From NCBI GenBank assembly GCA_017536205.1, contig JAFXHX010000010.1, positions 62,001 to 126,000 of the forward strand: a stretch of DNA of 64,000 nucleotides, given 5' to 3'. Below are positions 9,238-18,375 of the stretch, piece by piece (the first letter of the stretch is position 1; each line of letters begins with the position of its first letter). The position numbers and the translations under genes were made by a program. Source of the stretch: Clostridia bacterium. Lineage in GTDB: Bacteria; Bacillota; Clostridia; Christensenellales; Borkfalkiaceae. The notes below the pieces were generated by a model, which saw only the letters and a program-made list of their open reading frames with translations, ran no database searches and had not been told where the DNA came from.

Positions 9238-11115
9238 TTACTTTTTATCACTAATTTTTTCAAGATAGACAAACGATAACTCGGGTAAGTTTATTATAAA
9301 GCCGGTTTGTCCGTACTTTTTAGACTGTTTAGAAACGTAGATAGTATTTTTAATTGCGCCCTTTCCACCGTATTTTTTAAGGTTTGAATCGAACGTCATT
9401 TTATATTTTCCTAGCGGTGCTTTAACGAAGTATTTTCCAGTTTCTGCGCCACTCATATTTATAATTGCAATAAGTGAATTGCCCTTATCGTCAAATCGAA
9501 TAAACGAATATAAGTTTTTATCGCACAAATCGGCGTCTATCCACCTAAAACCTTTCCAGTCGTTATCGACTTTATATAGTTGTGGCGTTGATTTATAAAA
9601 GTGGTTTATATCTTTATAGAAAGTTGAGAGTTTATCGTGCATAGCATAGTCTTTTAAGAAAAACTCTAACCCTTCTTTATAGTCCCACTCTTTAAACTGA
9701 CCGAACTCTTCGCCCATAAAGGTAAGTTTTTTACCCGGGTGCGCCATCATAAAGCCCACGAACGCGCGATTGCCTGCAAACTTATTTTCGTAACTTCCTG
9801 GCATTCTATTTAGTAGCGAGCGTTTGCCGTGCACAACTTCATCGTGCGAAACGGGTAAAACGTAATTTTCGCTAAACGCGTAAGTTAAAGAGAAAGTTAA
9901 CTTATTGTGGTGGTATTTTCTAAAAAGCGGGTCGGTTGACATATAGGAAAGAGTGTCGTTCATCCAACCCATATTCCACTTAAAGTTAAAGCCAAGCCCG
10001 CCTTCGTGAACGGGGCCTGTAACCTTAACGTTTGCAGTTGATTCTTCCGCTATCATTAAAGCGTAAGGGTATCTAGCAAAAATCTCTTTATTAAGTTTAT
10101 GGAAAAATGCGATTGCTTCAAGATTTTTATTTTCGCCGTAAGCGTTTGGAAACCACTCGCCCGGGCGCTTGTCGTAATCTAAATAAAGCATAGCGGCAAC
10201 AGCGTCTGCCCTGATGCCGTCAACGTGGAACTTTTCAAACAAAAATACTGCGTTGCTAATTAAAAAACTTTGTATTTCAGTTCTGCCAAGGTCGAAATAC
10301 CTTGTTCCCCACACTTCGTTTTCTTGCCTATCTTTGCCGTGGTATTCGTAAAGTGGCTCGCCGTCGAACTCAATTAAGCCGTGCTCGTCTTTAGGGAAAT
10401 GCGCAGGCACCCAGTCGAGTATAACGCCTATTCCGTTTTCGTGCAGTTTATCAACTAAAAACATAAAGTCTTTGGGAGTGCCGAAACGTGAAGTAATTGA
10501 ATAGTAACCCGTTACTTGATAACCCCAAGACCCGTCGAACGGGTATTCGCTAAGTGGCATAAACTCAACGTGCGTGTAACCCATTTCTTTAACGTAAGAA
10601 ACGAGTTCGGTTGCAAGTTCAATATACGAATAATAATCGCCGTTATCTTTTCTTTTCCAACTTGCAAGGTTTACTTCGTAAACGTTGATGGGCGAATTAA
10701 GGTGATTTTTTGATTTTAAGTTTTCAAAATACTTACTATCAGTCCACTTAAAACCATCAAGCGAGTAAACTTTTGAAGCGTTTTTAGGTGGCGTTTCGCT
10801 ATGAAAAGCGAAAGGGTCGGCCTTTAAAACGGTTTTGCCGTTAGAGCCGACTACTTGATATTTATAAGAATCAAACTCGTTTACGCCTTCAACGAAAAGT
10901 TCCCAAACGCCACTTAATAGCCTTTTCATATCGTAGCCGTTTGAGTTCCACTCGTTAAAATCGCCAACTACCGAAACGAGTTTAGCGTTGGGCGCCCATA
11001 CCCTAAAAATTACCCCTTGTTTTCCACCACAACGTTCAAAGTGCGCGCCTAAAAGGTCGTAGGCGTTAAAGTTAGTGCCTTGATGGAATAAATATACGGG
11101 TAATTCGTTATTCAT
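9238..11115 (-). CDS. glgB: 1,4-alpha-glucan branching enzyme (GH13_9 with CBM48)
   Basis: 625 aa. It introduces alpha-1,6 branches into glycogen. An N-terminal CBM48 domain (about 15-110: GVIFRVWAPNAKLVSVVGDF) precedes the GH13 barrel with WGYQVTGYYSITSRFGTP, the nucleophile region DGIRADAVAAMLYLDY, the acid/base MIAEESTANV and the HDEVVHGK transition-state motif. A C-terminal all-beta domain follows. AGGAGG lies 6 nt before the ATG, and a consensus promoter is located 24 bp upstream of the start. It is the first gene of the glycogen operon. Confidence 0.97.
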   Translation of the reverse strand: MNNELPVYLFHQGTNFNAYDLLGAHFERCGGKQGVIFRVWAPNAKLVSVVGDFNEWNSNGYDMKRLLSGVWELFVEGVNEFDSYKYQVVGSNGKTVLKADPFAFHSETPPKNASKVYSLDGFKWTDSKYFENLKSKNHLNSPINVYEVNLASWKRKDNGDYYSYIELATELVSYVKEMGYTHVEFMPLSEYPFDGSWGYQVTGYYSITSRFGTPKDFMFLVDKLHENGIGVILDWVPAHFPKDEHGLIEFDGEPLYEYHGKDRQENEVWGTRYFDLGRTEIQSFLISNAVFLFEKFHVDGIRADAVAAMLYLDYDKRPGEWFPNAYGENKNLEAIAFFHKLNKEIFARYPYALMIAEESTANVKVTGPVHEGGLGFNFKWNMGWMNDTLSYMSTDPLFRKYHHNKLTFSLTYAFSENYVLPVSHDEVVHGKRSLLNRMPGSYENKFAGNRAFVGFMMAHPGKKLTFMGEEFGQFKEWDYKEGLEFFLKDYAMHDKLSTFYKDINHFYKSTPQLYKVDNDWKGFRWIDADLCDKNLYSFIRFDDKGNSLIAIINMSGAETGKYFVKAPLGKYKMTFDSNLKKYGGKGAIKNTIYVSKQSKKYGQTGFIINLPELSFVYLEKISDKK

Positions 11116-11138
11116 TGCGCCCCTCCTATTTTGATATT

Positions 11139-11167
11139 ATTATATAACATTATAATAATATTTTCAA
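11139..11167 (-). promoter_or_regulatory. Promoter of the glycogen operon
   Basis: Minus-strand TTGAAA (11162-11167), 17-bp spacer, TATAAT (11139-11144), 23 bp upstream of the glgB ATG and followed by AGGAGG. It is the only obvious promoter for glgB through tex. No riboswitch-like leader fits in the short 5' UTR. Confidence 0.8.
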
Positions 11168-11224
11168 GGGTTGTTTTGCTGTTTTTTTGCTATTTTGCAA
11201 CTTTTTTAGCAAAAATATGGGTGT

Positions 11225-11995
11225 TTATGCGTTAAAATATCGTTTTGCGTTTTTATAAAATATTGCGCTTACGTCGCTTTTAGTGTAGCCGTTATTTAGC
11301 ATTAATTCTTTTAGCATATAAAAATCGCCATAACTATTAACGCCCGAAAAACTATCGCAACCGAAAAAGTCAGTGCCGATGCATACGGAATTAACGCCTA
11401 AAAGGTTTACTAAATAATCAATTGCCGAAAAATAGCCGTTAAGGGTATTGTTAGGCATAAAGTAAGAAACGGGCGTTACGCCTATAATTCCACCTACTTC
11501 TTTAATGGCTTTAAATACTTCGTTAGAAAAATTGCGCTTATGGTTTTTTAGCGACAAAACCCCCGTGTGAGAGCAAAAGGGCTTAACGCCACTATCTATT
11601 AGCGAATAAACTCCCCTTTCTGATAAATGCGCCACGTCGATTTTAACGCCGTTACTGCTTATTAGTTTTGCTAGCCTTATTCCTTCACTCTTAAGTGGCA
11701 AGTTATAATCGCAACCAAAGCCAAAATCGTTTTCGCCGTTATAGGTAAGCGAAACGTATTTGGGGTTAAAACTTAAAAGGCTATTAACGTTTAAGTTTTT
11801 ATAACCTATATCTTCAAAGGCAAGGTGTAAGTTCTTTGGCTTTTTTAATAAAAAGTTTTTTGCAATTAAAAAAGACTTTTCCATTGTTAAATTGCCCTTA
11901 TAAATAGCGCAAATAACTTCGCAATTATGCGAAAAGTTACAGGAAAAGTCTTTTGTTTTTGTTAAAACGTCGTTATGCAAATCAAATATTTTCAT
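11225..11995 (-). CDS. Membrane dipeptidase-like protein (peptidase M19, renal dipeptidase family)
   Basis: 256 aa, shorter than most M19 members (about 310-400). It starts MKIFDLHNDVLTK, which carries the HxD-type zinc motif, and continues with VSLTYNGENDFGFGCD, VKIDVAHLSERGV, FCSHTGVLSLKNHKRN and CIGTDFFGCDSF, the expected order of metal and substrate blocks. Family members hydrolyse dipeptides. No signal peptide is seen, so it is probably cytoplasmic. It lies 33 bp downstream of the DUF554 gene on the same strand and has no clear Shine-Dalgarno; a TAAAAT box ends 5 nt before its ATG but has no good -35. Confidence 0.85.
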   Translation of the reverse strand: MKIFDLHNDVLTKTKDFSCNFSHNCEVICAIYKGNLTMEKSFLIAKNFLLKKPKNLHLAFEDIGYKNLNVNSLLSFNPKYVSLTYNGENDFGFGCDYNLPLKSEGIRLAKLISSNGVKIDVAHLSERGVYSLIDSGVKPFCSHTGVLSLKNHKRNFSNEVFKAIKEVGGIIGVTPVSYFMPNNTLNGYFSAIDYLVNLLGVNSVCIGTDFFGCDSFSGVNSYGDFYMLKELMLNNGYTKSDVSAIFYKNAKRYFNA

Positions 11996-12028
11996 TTGAT
12001 ATTTTACGCGTTTAAATACTAAAATATG

Positions 12029-12724
12029 TTAAAAGATTAAAAAATAGCAAGCGCCTAAAATAGCAGGTAGCATATTTGCAACGTGCATTTTCTTTATGCC
12101 TAAAAGGTTAATTCCTATCATCATAACGAAAACTCCACCTATTGCGGTAAGTTCTTGTTTAAATAGCGTTTGAGCCATTAAATAATCGCCAACAAGCCCA
12201 GATAGTAGTGCGATTGCGCCTTGAATAACAAGAACGGGAATTGCCGAAAATATAACGCCTATTCCGTATTTAACGGTTAATAAAAGTGCAACGGTACCGT
12301 CTAGCACGGCTTTAATAAGTAGCGTTTTATTATCGCCAAGCCCTGCGCTTAACGAGCCGTAAATTACCATAGCGCCTATGCAGAATATCATAGTTGCTTG
12401 AACGAAACCTTCTTTAAAATCGGTGCTAGGGTTGCCGTTTTTATTTATTAGTTTTTCAAGCACTCCGCCTGCTTTATTAAACAAGTTTTCTATATTTAGT
12501 AAAGTGCCGATTAGCGCGCCGAGCGCAAAACTCACAATTAAAACTAAAAACTGCGTTGTAGAAGATAAATTAGAAACGGCGTCACTCACACCTATTAAAA
12601 ACACGCAAATGCCAAGCGCTTGCATAACTACCGTTTCAATTTTTTCGGTAATTACCTTTTTTAAAAGTAAACCTAAAAGCGAGCAAACTATTATCGACGC
12701 AGTGTTAACGAGTACCCCTAGCAT
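12029..12724 (-). CDS. DUF554 family integral membrane protein
   Basis: 231 aa with about seven hydrophobic helices. The N-terminus MLGVLVNTASIIVCSLLGLLL and the GLGDNKTLLIKAVLDGTVAL region are typical of the DUF554/YdfK family, whose function is unknown. Its ATG overlaps the stop of the upstream gene as TAATG (12722-12726), so the two are translationally coupled. Confidence 0.88.
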   Translation of the reverse strand: MLGVLVNTASIIVCSLLGLLLKKVITEKIETVVMQALGICVFLIGVSDAVSNLSSTTQFLVLIVSFALGALIGTLLNIENLFNKAGGVLEKLINKNGNPSTDFKEGFVQATMIFCIGAMVIYGSLSAGLGDNKTLLIKAVLDGTVALLLTVKYGIGVIFSAIPVLVIQGAIALLSGLVGDYLMAQTLFKQELTAIGGVFVMMIGINLLGIKKMHVANMLPAILGACYFLIF

Positions 12725-13227
12725 TATCTTAACTCCGTTACGATATAATTTTCACCGTCGCATTTTACGGTTGCAACCTTATTTATTTTATTGTCGAACG
12801 AAACTGCCCTAACGGTTATTTCGCCGTTTTCACGGAATAACTGCATAACCCCGTCTTTTGCCTTTTGCATGCCACACGAGTAGCAATCGGCTATTTTTTC
12901 GGCAGTTGAAAAATCAACCGTTGAAGAAAGGCGCGAGCCACCGAAAAGGTCAACTTCGCCTTTAAAAAACTCAACTGAAGAATATTCGCCCGTTAAGTAT
13001 TTTTTAGTGTGCGTTGCAATAGAAGTTATATCGCTTAGTTCAAAATGTGCGTTTTGAAAGCCGAACGACATTATAACTTCGTCTTTTTTAACGTGAATAA
13101 CAAGGTCGCTCCCGTTTCCTTCGTTAGGAAAACCTACAACCATATCTTTGCCGTATTTTATAACTACGGGCGAAAAATCAATAAGACTATTTTCAATTTC
13201 GCGCGCAATACTTTCTAAATTATTCAT
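12724..13227 (-). CDS. Hypothetical protein
   Basis: 167 aa, no membrane segment or signal peptide. I do not recognise the family. The middle is beta-rich (DLVIHVKKDEVIMSFGFQN) and the segment IADCYSCGMQKAKDG has a Cys pair. It overlaps the upstream isomerase-like gene by 8 bp and is coupled to the DUF554 gene, so the three or four genes 11225-14023 probably form one operon. Confidence 0.75.
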   Translation of the reverse strand: MNNLESIAREIENSLIDFSPVVIKYGKDMVVGFPNEGNGSDLVIHVKKDEVIMSFGFQNAHFELSDITSIATHTKKYLTGEYSSVEFFKGEVDLFGGSRLSSTVDFSTAEKIADCYSCGMQKAKDGVMQLFRENGEITVRAVSFDNKINKVATVKCDGENYIVTELR

Positions 13228-14023
13228 CTAATAACTCCGTTTGTATATAAATTGCCGATTTTTGAACGGCATCGAATATGTTTTCTTGCGTAAAGGGAAA
13301 CTCAATAACGAGTGGAACGCCTTTATAATACGGCTTAATTTCTAAAAAGCACTCTTTTATATAACTATCGCCCTCACCAAGCGCAACAACCGAACTATCA
13401 AGCCCTGAAAAAGTTTTTTCTAAGAGTGCGCCTTGCTCGTAACGTAGCGCCCTGTCTTTAAGGTGATAGCGTGAAACGTAAGGCGCTAATTTTATAATTG
13501 CATCTTTAGCGTTAACGCCAGCCAAAGTAAAATTACCGCCGTCGAACACCAAACCCAAGCCTTTAACGGACTTTAAAACGTCGAGCGTGGGGGCAATTTC
13601 GCTTGCAAAGTAGCCTTGTTTGCCAACGTTTTCTATGGCGATTTTAACGCCGAAGTTTTCGGCGTATTTTACAATCCTTCTAAGATTTTGTTTTAATATT
13701 TGCACGTCGCTTAAAGAATACGATTTAAAGGTGCAAAGCACCATAATTTCTTTAATTTTTTTAGATGCACAAAAATCTATAACCGATAGTGCTTTTTGAA
13801 CGTTGTTTTGAATATCTAAATGGAAAAAGCAAAAGAGCGAGCCTATTTCAAAACCAGAAGCCACTATATCGTTATAATAACTATCTAGCGTTAATCTATC
13901 CAAATTAACGTCGAGCGATGTAATTCCAAGCGCTTTTAAGCGTTTTAACGTTTCGGGTACGGTGAGTTTTAATTCTTTTTTAATTGCCAAAACGTTTTCA
14001 AAGTTTATACCTATTTTATTCAT
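13220..14023 (-). CDS. Sugar phosphate isomerase/epimerase-like TIM-barrel protein
   Basis: 267 aa, single xylose-isomerase-like (AP endonuclease family 2) barrel. Landmarks are GVKIAIENVGKQGYFASE with a metal-ligand Glu, LGLVFDGGNFTLAG, VSRYHLKDRAL and VPLVIEFPF. The substrate cannot be assigned. It is the first gene of its operon. No ribosome site precedes the ATG; the -10 box ends 6 nt upstream, so the mRNA is probably leaderless. Confidence 0.83.
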   Translation of the reverse strand: MNKIGINFENVLAIKKELKLTVPETLKRLKALGITSLDVNLDRLTLDSYYNDIVASGFEIGSLFCFFHLDIQNNVQKALSVIDFCASKKIKEIMVLCTFKSYSLSDVQILKQNLRRIVKYAENFGVKIAIENVGKQGYFASEIAPTLDVLKSVKGLGLVFDGGNFTLAGVNAKDAIIKLAPYVSRYHLKDRALRYEQGALLEKTFSGLDSSVVALGEGDSYIKECFLEIKPYYKGVPLVIEFPFTQENIFDAVQKSAIYIQTELLDE

Positions 14024-14029
14024 AAAATT

Positions 14030-14058
14030 ATTTTAACAAATTACCGTGCTTTTTTCAA
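14030..14058 (-). promoter_or_regulatory. Leaderless-type promoter of the 14023-11225 operon
   Basis: Minus-strand TTGAAA (14053-14058), 17-bp spacer and TAAAAT (14030-14035). Only six bases (14024-14029) separate the -10 box from the ATG at 14023, which puts the expected transcription start at or next to the A of ATG. No Shine-Dalgarno sequence is present. Confidence 0.7.
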
Positions 14059-14093
14059 GGATTTCACGGAACTTTTTAAGTTTTTTAATATAA

Positions 14094-14117
14094 AAGGAGC
14101 GTTATAAAACGCTCCTT
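14094..14117 (-). terminator. Rho-independent terminator of the pfl operon
   Basis: Ten-base-pair stem (14094-14103 with 14108-14117), four-base loop, followed on the minus strand by a T-rich tract. It starts 5 bp after the stop of the glycyl-radical subunit gene. Confidence 0.88.
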
Positions 14118-14121
14118 AAAA

Positions 14122-14355
14122 TTACATTGATTCGTGTATAGTACGCGCAATTACGTCGTCTTGTTGTTCTTTAGTAAGTTTAATAAAGTTAACTGCATAA
14201 CCCGAAACTCTAATGGTAAGTTGAGGATATTTTTCGGGGTGCTTTTGAGCGTCTAATAAGGTTTCGCGATTGAACACGTTTACGTTGAGGTGGTGGCCAC
14301 CGTCAGCGCAGTAAGCATCTAACATATTTACTAAGTTTTCTACTTGTTGTGACAT
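14122..14355 (-). CDS. Stand-alone glycyl-radical subunit of pyruvate formate-lyase
   Basis: 77 aa, equivalent to the C-terminal domain of normal PflB and similar in size range to the GrcA/YfiD spare-part core. It carries the glycyl-radical loop [12 protein letters not shown] (Gly about 53) and the preceding [20 protein letters not shown] segment found in full-length PFLs. The neighbouring PflB stops just before this domain, so the small protein probably supplies the radical glycine in trans. The ATG has AAGGAG 7-8 nt upstream. The 26-bp gap puts it in a different frame from pflB, so this is a true gene split rather than one frameshift. It is the last gene of the operon, before a terminator. 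Confidence 0.9.
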   Translation of the reverse strand: MSQQVENLVNMLDAYCADGGHHLNVNVFNRETLLDAQKHPEKYPQLTIRVSGYAVNFIKLTKEQQDDVIARTIHESM

Positions 14356-14381
14356 AGTTTATCTCCTTATAATATTATATT

Positions 14382-16415
14382 TTAGTCTTCTTTACCGAGT
14401 GATGCGGGGGTAATTGAGAAGGTGTTTGAAATACCGTCTCTAGCATATTCGTAAGGAAGTTTAGCAACCGATTCGAGCGATGCGAGCGCACCGTGACTAT
14501 CTCTACCGTGCATGGGGTTAGCACCAGGAGCAAGAGGTTCGCCTGCCCTTCTACCGTCGGGAGTGTTACCCGTCTTCTTACCGTAAACTACGTTTGAAGT
14601 AATGGTAAGAATACTCATAGTGGGAACAGATTCTCTGTAAGTGTAGTGAGATTTAATCTTTTTCATAAATCTCTTAACAAGGTCAACTGCAAGTTCGTCA
14701 ACTCTATCGTCGTTGTTACCGTATTTGGGGAAGTCGCCTTCAATTCTAAAGTCGGTTACAATGCCTTCTTCGTTGCGAATTGGGTAAACTTTAGCATATT
14801 TAATAGCCGAAAGCGAGTCAGCCACGCAAGAAAGACCTGCAATACCGGTTGCGAAGAATCTTCTAACCTTGGTATCGTGAAGCGCCATTTCGATTGCTTC
14901 GTAGGCATACTTGTCGTGCATATAGTGAATAAGGTTTAATACGTTAACGTAAAGACCTGCAAGCCAAGTCATCATATCGTCGTACTTTGACATAACTTCA
15001 TCAAAGTCGAGCGCATCGTCTGAAGTGATGGGGATATATTTAGGACCAACTTGCATAGGTTTGCCGGTAACCTTATCTTTCATAAGTTCGTCTTTACCAC
15101 CGTTAATAGCGTAAAGTAAGCACTTTGCAAGGTTTGCTCTTGCGCCGAAGAATTGCATATCTTTACCGGTAATCATGCAAGATACGCAACAAGCGATTGA
15201 ATAGTCGTCACCCATTTCAGGACGCATTAAATCGTCTGATTCGTATTGAACTGCAGAAGTTTGAATTGATATTTTAGCGCAGAACTTCTTGAAGTTATCG
15301 GGAAGGTGTTTCGACCATAAAACGGTAAGGTTGGGTTCGGGTGCAGGACCAAGGTTAACAAGGGTGTGAAGAACACGGAAAGAGTTTTTGGTAACGAGTG
15401 GCCTTCCGTCAACGCCCATACCACCTATTGATTCGGTAACCCAAGTGGGGTCGCCCGAGAAAAGTTCGTTATACGATTGAATACGCATAAATCTAACCAT
15501 ACGGAGTTTCATAACGAAGTGGTCCATAAGTTCTTGCGCTTCACTTTCGGTAATAACGCCGTTTTTAATGTCGCGCTCGATATAGATATCGAGGAAGGTA
15601 GAAGTTCTACCTATACTCATAGCGGCGCCGTTTTGGTCTTTAATTGCGCCAAGGTAACCAAAGTATACTGCTTGAATTGCTTCTTGAGCAGTGGTTGCAG
15701 GCTCGCTAATATCGTAGCCGTATGATTGAGCCATTGCCTTTAAGCCTTTAAGCGCTTTGATTTGTTCGGCAATTTCTTCCCTATCGCGAATCTTGTCGGG
15801 AGTCATTTCTCCGTTAATTATCGACTTGTCTTCTTCTTTTTTCTTGATAAGGTAGTCAATACCGTAAAGCGCAACACGACGATAGTCGCCTATAATTCTA
15901 CCACGGCCGTAAGTATCGGGAAGACCGGTTAAAATGTGCGATGAACGAGCCGCTCTCATTTCGGGAGTGTAAGCATCGAAAACACCGTCGTTGTGGGTTT
16001 TTCTGTATTTAGTGAATATACTTTTCACTTCTGGGTCGATTTCATAACCGTACATAGCAAGCGCTTCACTCGACATTTTAATACCGCCGAAAGGTTGAAG
16101 CGAACGCTTTAAGGGAGCGTCGGTTTGGAAACCTACGATTTTTTCAAGGTCTTTATCGATATATCCTGGACCGTGACTAGTTAAAGTTGATACGATTTTA
16201 GTATCTGCATCTAAAACGCCGTTGTTTTCTCTTTCCTTATTGCAAAGGTCTAAAACTTCACCCCAAAGTTTGTTGGTAGCGTCTGTTGCAGGAGCAAGGA
16301 ACGAGTCGTCACCCGTATAAGGGGTGTAGTTCTTTTGAATAAAGTCTCTTACGTTAACTTCATCATTACACCATTTACCGGGAATAAAACCTTCCCAACC
16401 TTTGTATTGTTTCAT
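14382..16415 (-). CDS. pflB: Pyruvate formate-lyase catalytic core lacking the glycyl-radical domain
   Basis: 677 aa against about 740-760 for usual PflB. It converts pyruvate and CoA to acetyl-CoA and formate. The N-terminus [15 protein letters not shown], the [20 protein letters not shown] block and the active-site Cys pair in [10 protein letters not shown] are intact. The protein ends [18 protein letters not shown], exactly where ordinary PflB continues into the radical domain, which is encoded by the next gene. AGGAG precedes the start. Order: pflA, thioredoxin-like, pflB, radical subunit. Confidence 0.95.
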   Translation of the reverse strand: MKQYKGWEGFIPGKWCNDEVNVRDFIQKNYTPYTGDDSFLAPATDATNKLWGEVLDLCNKERENNGVLDADTKIVSTLTSHGPGYIDKDLEKIVGFQTDAPLKRSLQPFGGIKMSSEALAMYGYEIDPEVKSIFTKYRKTHNDGVFDAYTPEMRAARSSHILTGLPDTYGRGRIIGDYRRVALYGIDYLIKKKEEDKSIINGEMTPDKIRDREEIAEQIKALKGLKAMAQSYGYDISEPATTAQEAIQAVYFGYLGAIKDQNGAAMSIGRTSTFLDIYIERDIKNGVITESEAQELMDHFVMKLRMVRFMRIQSYNELFSGDPTWVTESIGGMGVDGRPLVTKNSFRVLHTLVNLGPAPEPNLTVLWSKHLPDNFKKFCAKISIQTSAVQYESDDLMRPEMGDDYSIACCVSCMITGKDMQFFGARANLAKCLLYAINGGKDELMKDKVTGKPMQVGPKYIPITSDDALDFDEVMSKYDDMMTWLAGLYVNVLNLIHYMHDKYAYEAIEMALHDTKVRRFFATGIAGLSCVADSLSAIKYAKVYPIRNEEGIVTDFRIEGDFPKYGNNDDRVDELAVDLVKRFMKKIKSHYTYRESVPTMSILTITSNVVYGKKTGNTPDGRRAGEPLAPGANPMHGRDSHGALASLESVAKLPYEYARDGISNTFSITPASLGKED

Positions 16416-16447
16416 TTTGTGTCTCCTTAAAAATTGATTATGGCTAT

Positions 16448-16771
16448 TTAAGCCTTATTACCTTTATGTTGTTCAAGCATAGCGTCGAGCCATAACTCGA
16501 ATATTTCTTTGGGTTGAAAGCCTACGGCTTTTGCAAACACCACGCCGTTATCGGTTAATAAAACGGTGGGCACCCTGTCTATTTCGTATTCTTTTAAAAA
16601 ATTAGTAGTATCTTCTTGCGCTTCGATATGAATAAGTTCAATATCGCCCCTTTCGGTAACGATTTCGTGAAGCATAGGCATAAGCGTTAAGCAGTTTGCG
16701 CACGACTCACCGCTAACTTCTATAATTTGAATACCTTTAAGTTTTTGTTTATAGTTACTGTCGTTAATCAT
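16448..16771 (-). CDS. Thioredoxin-like protein in the pfl operon
   Basis: 107 aa thioredoxin fold: strand [19 protein letters not shown] with a CxxC (CANC) active site near residue 20, then [15 protein letters not shown] and the cis-Pro region [15 protein letters not shown]. The redox Cys pair is kept but the usual WCGPC sequence is not. Its ATG overlaps the pflA stop as ATGA. Placement between activase and lyase suggests a role in PFL maturation, reduction or protection (inference). Confidence 0.85.
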   Translation of the reverse strand: MINDSNYKQKLKGIQIIEVSGESCANCLTLMPMLHEIVTERGDIELIHIEAQEDTTNFLKEYEIDRVPTVLLTDNGVVFAKAVGFQPKEIFELWLDAMLEQHKGNKA

Positions 16772-17490
16772 AGTTTTAAAATGTTTTTGGCGTTTTGTAC
16801 CCTTTCTTTTTTGGGGGGATTAACGCCTTTTAAGGGATATTCAAGCCCAAGTTTTTGGTACTTTACTTCACCCATAGTGTGATAAGGTAAAACTTCTACC
16901 TTTTCAACGTTAATGCTTTTTATAAAGTTAGAAAGTTTTATCAAACTCTCGTCGTTATCGGTAAGGTTGGGAACTAAAACGTGGCGAATCCAAATACGTT
17001 TACCCCTACTTGATAGCCATTTTGCATAAGCAAGAGTGTTTTTGTTTGAAACGCCCGTTAAGGATTTATGCTCGCCGTCGTCAATATGTTTTATATCTAA
17101 CAGATATAAATCGACGTATTTATCAAGCTCTTCGTGCTTTTTAACACTTTCTTCGTCACTTTCGTTAAAGGTGAAACCAGAAGTATCAACGGCGGTGTTA
17201 ATGCCTTGCGCTTTAACCGATTTTAATAGTTCGGTAACAAAATCTATTTGAAGTAACGGCTCGCCACCTGAAACGGTAACGCCACCCTTTTCTCCGTAAT
17301 AGTTTTTGTATTTGACTATTTCGCTAATTAAATCTTTTACGGTGCGCTCTTCCCCGTCTTTTAAAAGCCAACTGTCAGGATTATGACAGTACTTGCAACG
17401 GAGCGGGCAACCTTGCATAAATACGACGAATCTTATACCCGGCCCGTCAACCGTTCCGCCTGAAAATACGGAATGAATCTTTCCCGTCAT
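16768..17490 (-). CDS. pflA: Pyruvate formate-lyase activating enzyme (radical SAM)
   Basis: 240 aa from the chosen ATG. It generates the glycyl radical on PFL with SAM and a 4Fe-4S cluster. It begins MTGKIHSVFSGGTVDGPG; the cluster motif CPLRCKYCHNPDSW (CxxxCxxC) and GGVTVSGGEPLLQ follow. The start at 17490 has GGAG upstream. A longer frame to 17541 is rejected because that codon lies inside the promoter. It is the first gene of the pfl operon. Confidence 0.95.
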   Translation of the reverse strand: MTGKIHSVFSGGTVDGPGIRFVVFMQGCPLRCKYCHNPDSWLLKDGEERTVKDLISEIVKYKNYYGEKGGVTVSGGEPLLQIDFVTELLKSVKAQGINTAVDTSGFTFNESDEESVKKHEELDKYVDLYLLDIKHIDDGEHKSLTGVSNKNTLAYAKWLSSRGKRIWIRHVLVPNLTDNDESLIKLSNFIKSINVEKVEVLPYHTMGEVKYQKLGLEYPLKGVNPPKKERVQNAKNILKL

Positions 17491-17531
17491 AAATCTCCAA
17501 ATGTGATAGCAGTGATTTTCTACCACAAGAT

Positions 17532-17560
17532 ATTGTAACACATTTACTTTTTGTTGTAAA
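17532..17560 (-). promoter_or_regulatory. Promoter of the pfl operon
   Basis: Minus-strand TTTACA (17555-17560), 17-bp spacer, TACAAT (17532-17537), giving a leader of about 35 nt before the pflA ATG. An imperfect AT-rich symmetry of repeated TTAGTTA-type words lies just upstream (17565-17600). Confidence 0.7.
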
Positions 17561-17604
17561 TACTTTTAACTAATTTAATTAGTTAGTTATATTTTTAACT
17601 AAGT

Positions 17605-18375
17605 TTAGGCAGTCTTTTTACTTGGCACTGTGCGAAGTTTTTGTTTTTCGCTATAAAGGCTTGCTATTTCTTTGCCAACCACTTCTATAACGGCAGTTGA
17701 TATAAGGTTTGATATTCCACCGTCAACTGCGCTAGTTAGTAAATTATTGCTTGCACCAACGGGCGAAAAGAGTTTTGAAACTTTTAAGCAAAAATCTAAA
17801 AGTTTAAGCGTTATAAATACTGCGCCGTTACCCTTAAACGTTTCAACTCGTTTATATATAGAAAGCGCGTATAAAACTACTGAAACGTTAAGACCTTTAA
17901 GCCAAATTATGCTAGTTTTATCTAGTATGGTTTTAAGCCTTTCGGTAAGCGTTAATAGCGTTTCGACTATTTCGTTTTTAGAAAAACTTAAATACGAACC
18001 GTTTTCACTATAAACTCCTGCAACGTTTTTAAATAGCGATAAAAATATATCTTCTTGCGAACCTATTTTTTCTACTTCTATTTCTTTTTTAAATATTAGT
18101 TTTTTAACTCTATTTTTATCGTTTCGCTTTTTAATTTCGCTACTTTTATAAAGGTAATTCAAATACTCTATTTTAGCGTTTTCAATTGCTTCGAGCGATT
18201 TTGATTTTTTGTTATAATCTTCGATTTTATCGAAGTTTTTATCACTTTCTTTAACAACGCTTTTTACGGTTTTTACAAGTAGCGTTCTAACTGCTAAACT
18301 AACGCCGAAAGTTACCGACGATAAAATAAAGATAACGTATAATACATCTGATATAATTTTAATTATCTCGTTCAT
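17605..18375 (-). CDS. Membrane-associated hypothetical protein (paralogue of next gene)
   Basis: 256 aa. One strong N-terminal membrane helix (about 5-30), then a charged, possibly coiled-coil segment (about 40-100), then a C-terminal part with two weaker hydrophobic stretches around GASNNLLTSAVDGGISNLIS. Not recognised as a known family. The layout and several positions match the adjacent 18359-19120 product, suggesting a tandem duplication. It overlaps that gene by 17 bp and has a GGTGG ribosome site. Confidence 0.7.
   Translation of the reverse strand: MNEIIKIISDVLYVIFILSSVTFGVSLAVRTLLVKTVKSVVKESDKNFDKIEDYNKKSKSLEAIENAKIEYLNYLYKSSEIKKRNDKNRVKKLIFKKEIEVEKIGSQEDIFLSLFKNVAGVYSENGSYLSFSKNEIVETLLTLTERLKTILDKTSIIWLKGLNVSVVLYALSIYKRVETFKGNGAVFITLKLLDFCLKVSKLFSPVGASNNLLTSAVDGGISNLISTAVIEVVGKEIASLYSEKQKLRTVPSKKTA

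Noticed and set aside
14356..14381. Split PFL caused by a simple frameshift or sequencing error
   Set aside because: The gap has a stop, a good ribosome site and an ATG, and the small gene is capped by a proper start and terminator.
17491..17541. N-terminal extension of PflA
   Set aside because: The extended start falls within the promoter's -10 region; the ATG at 17490 has a ribosome site.
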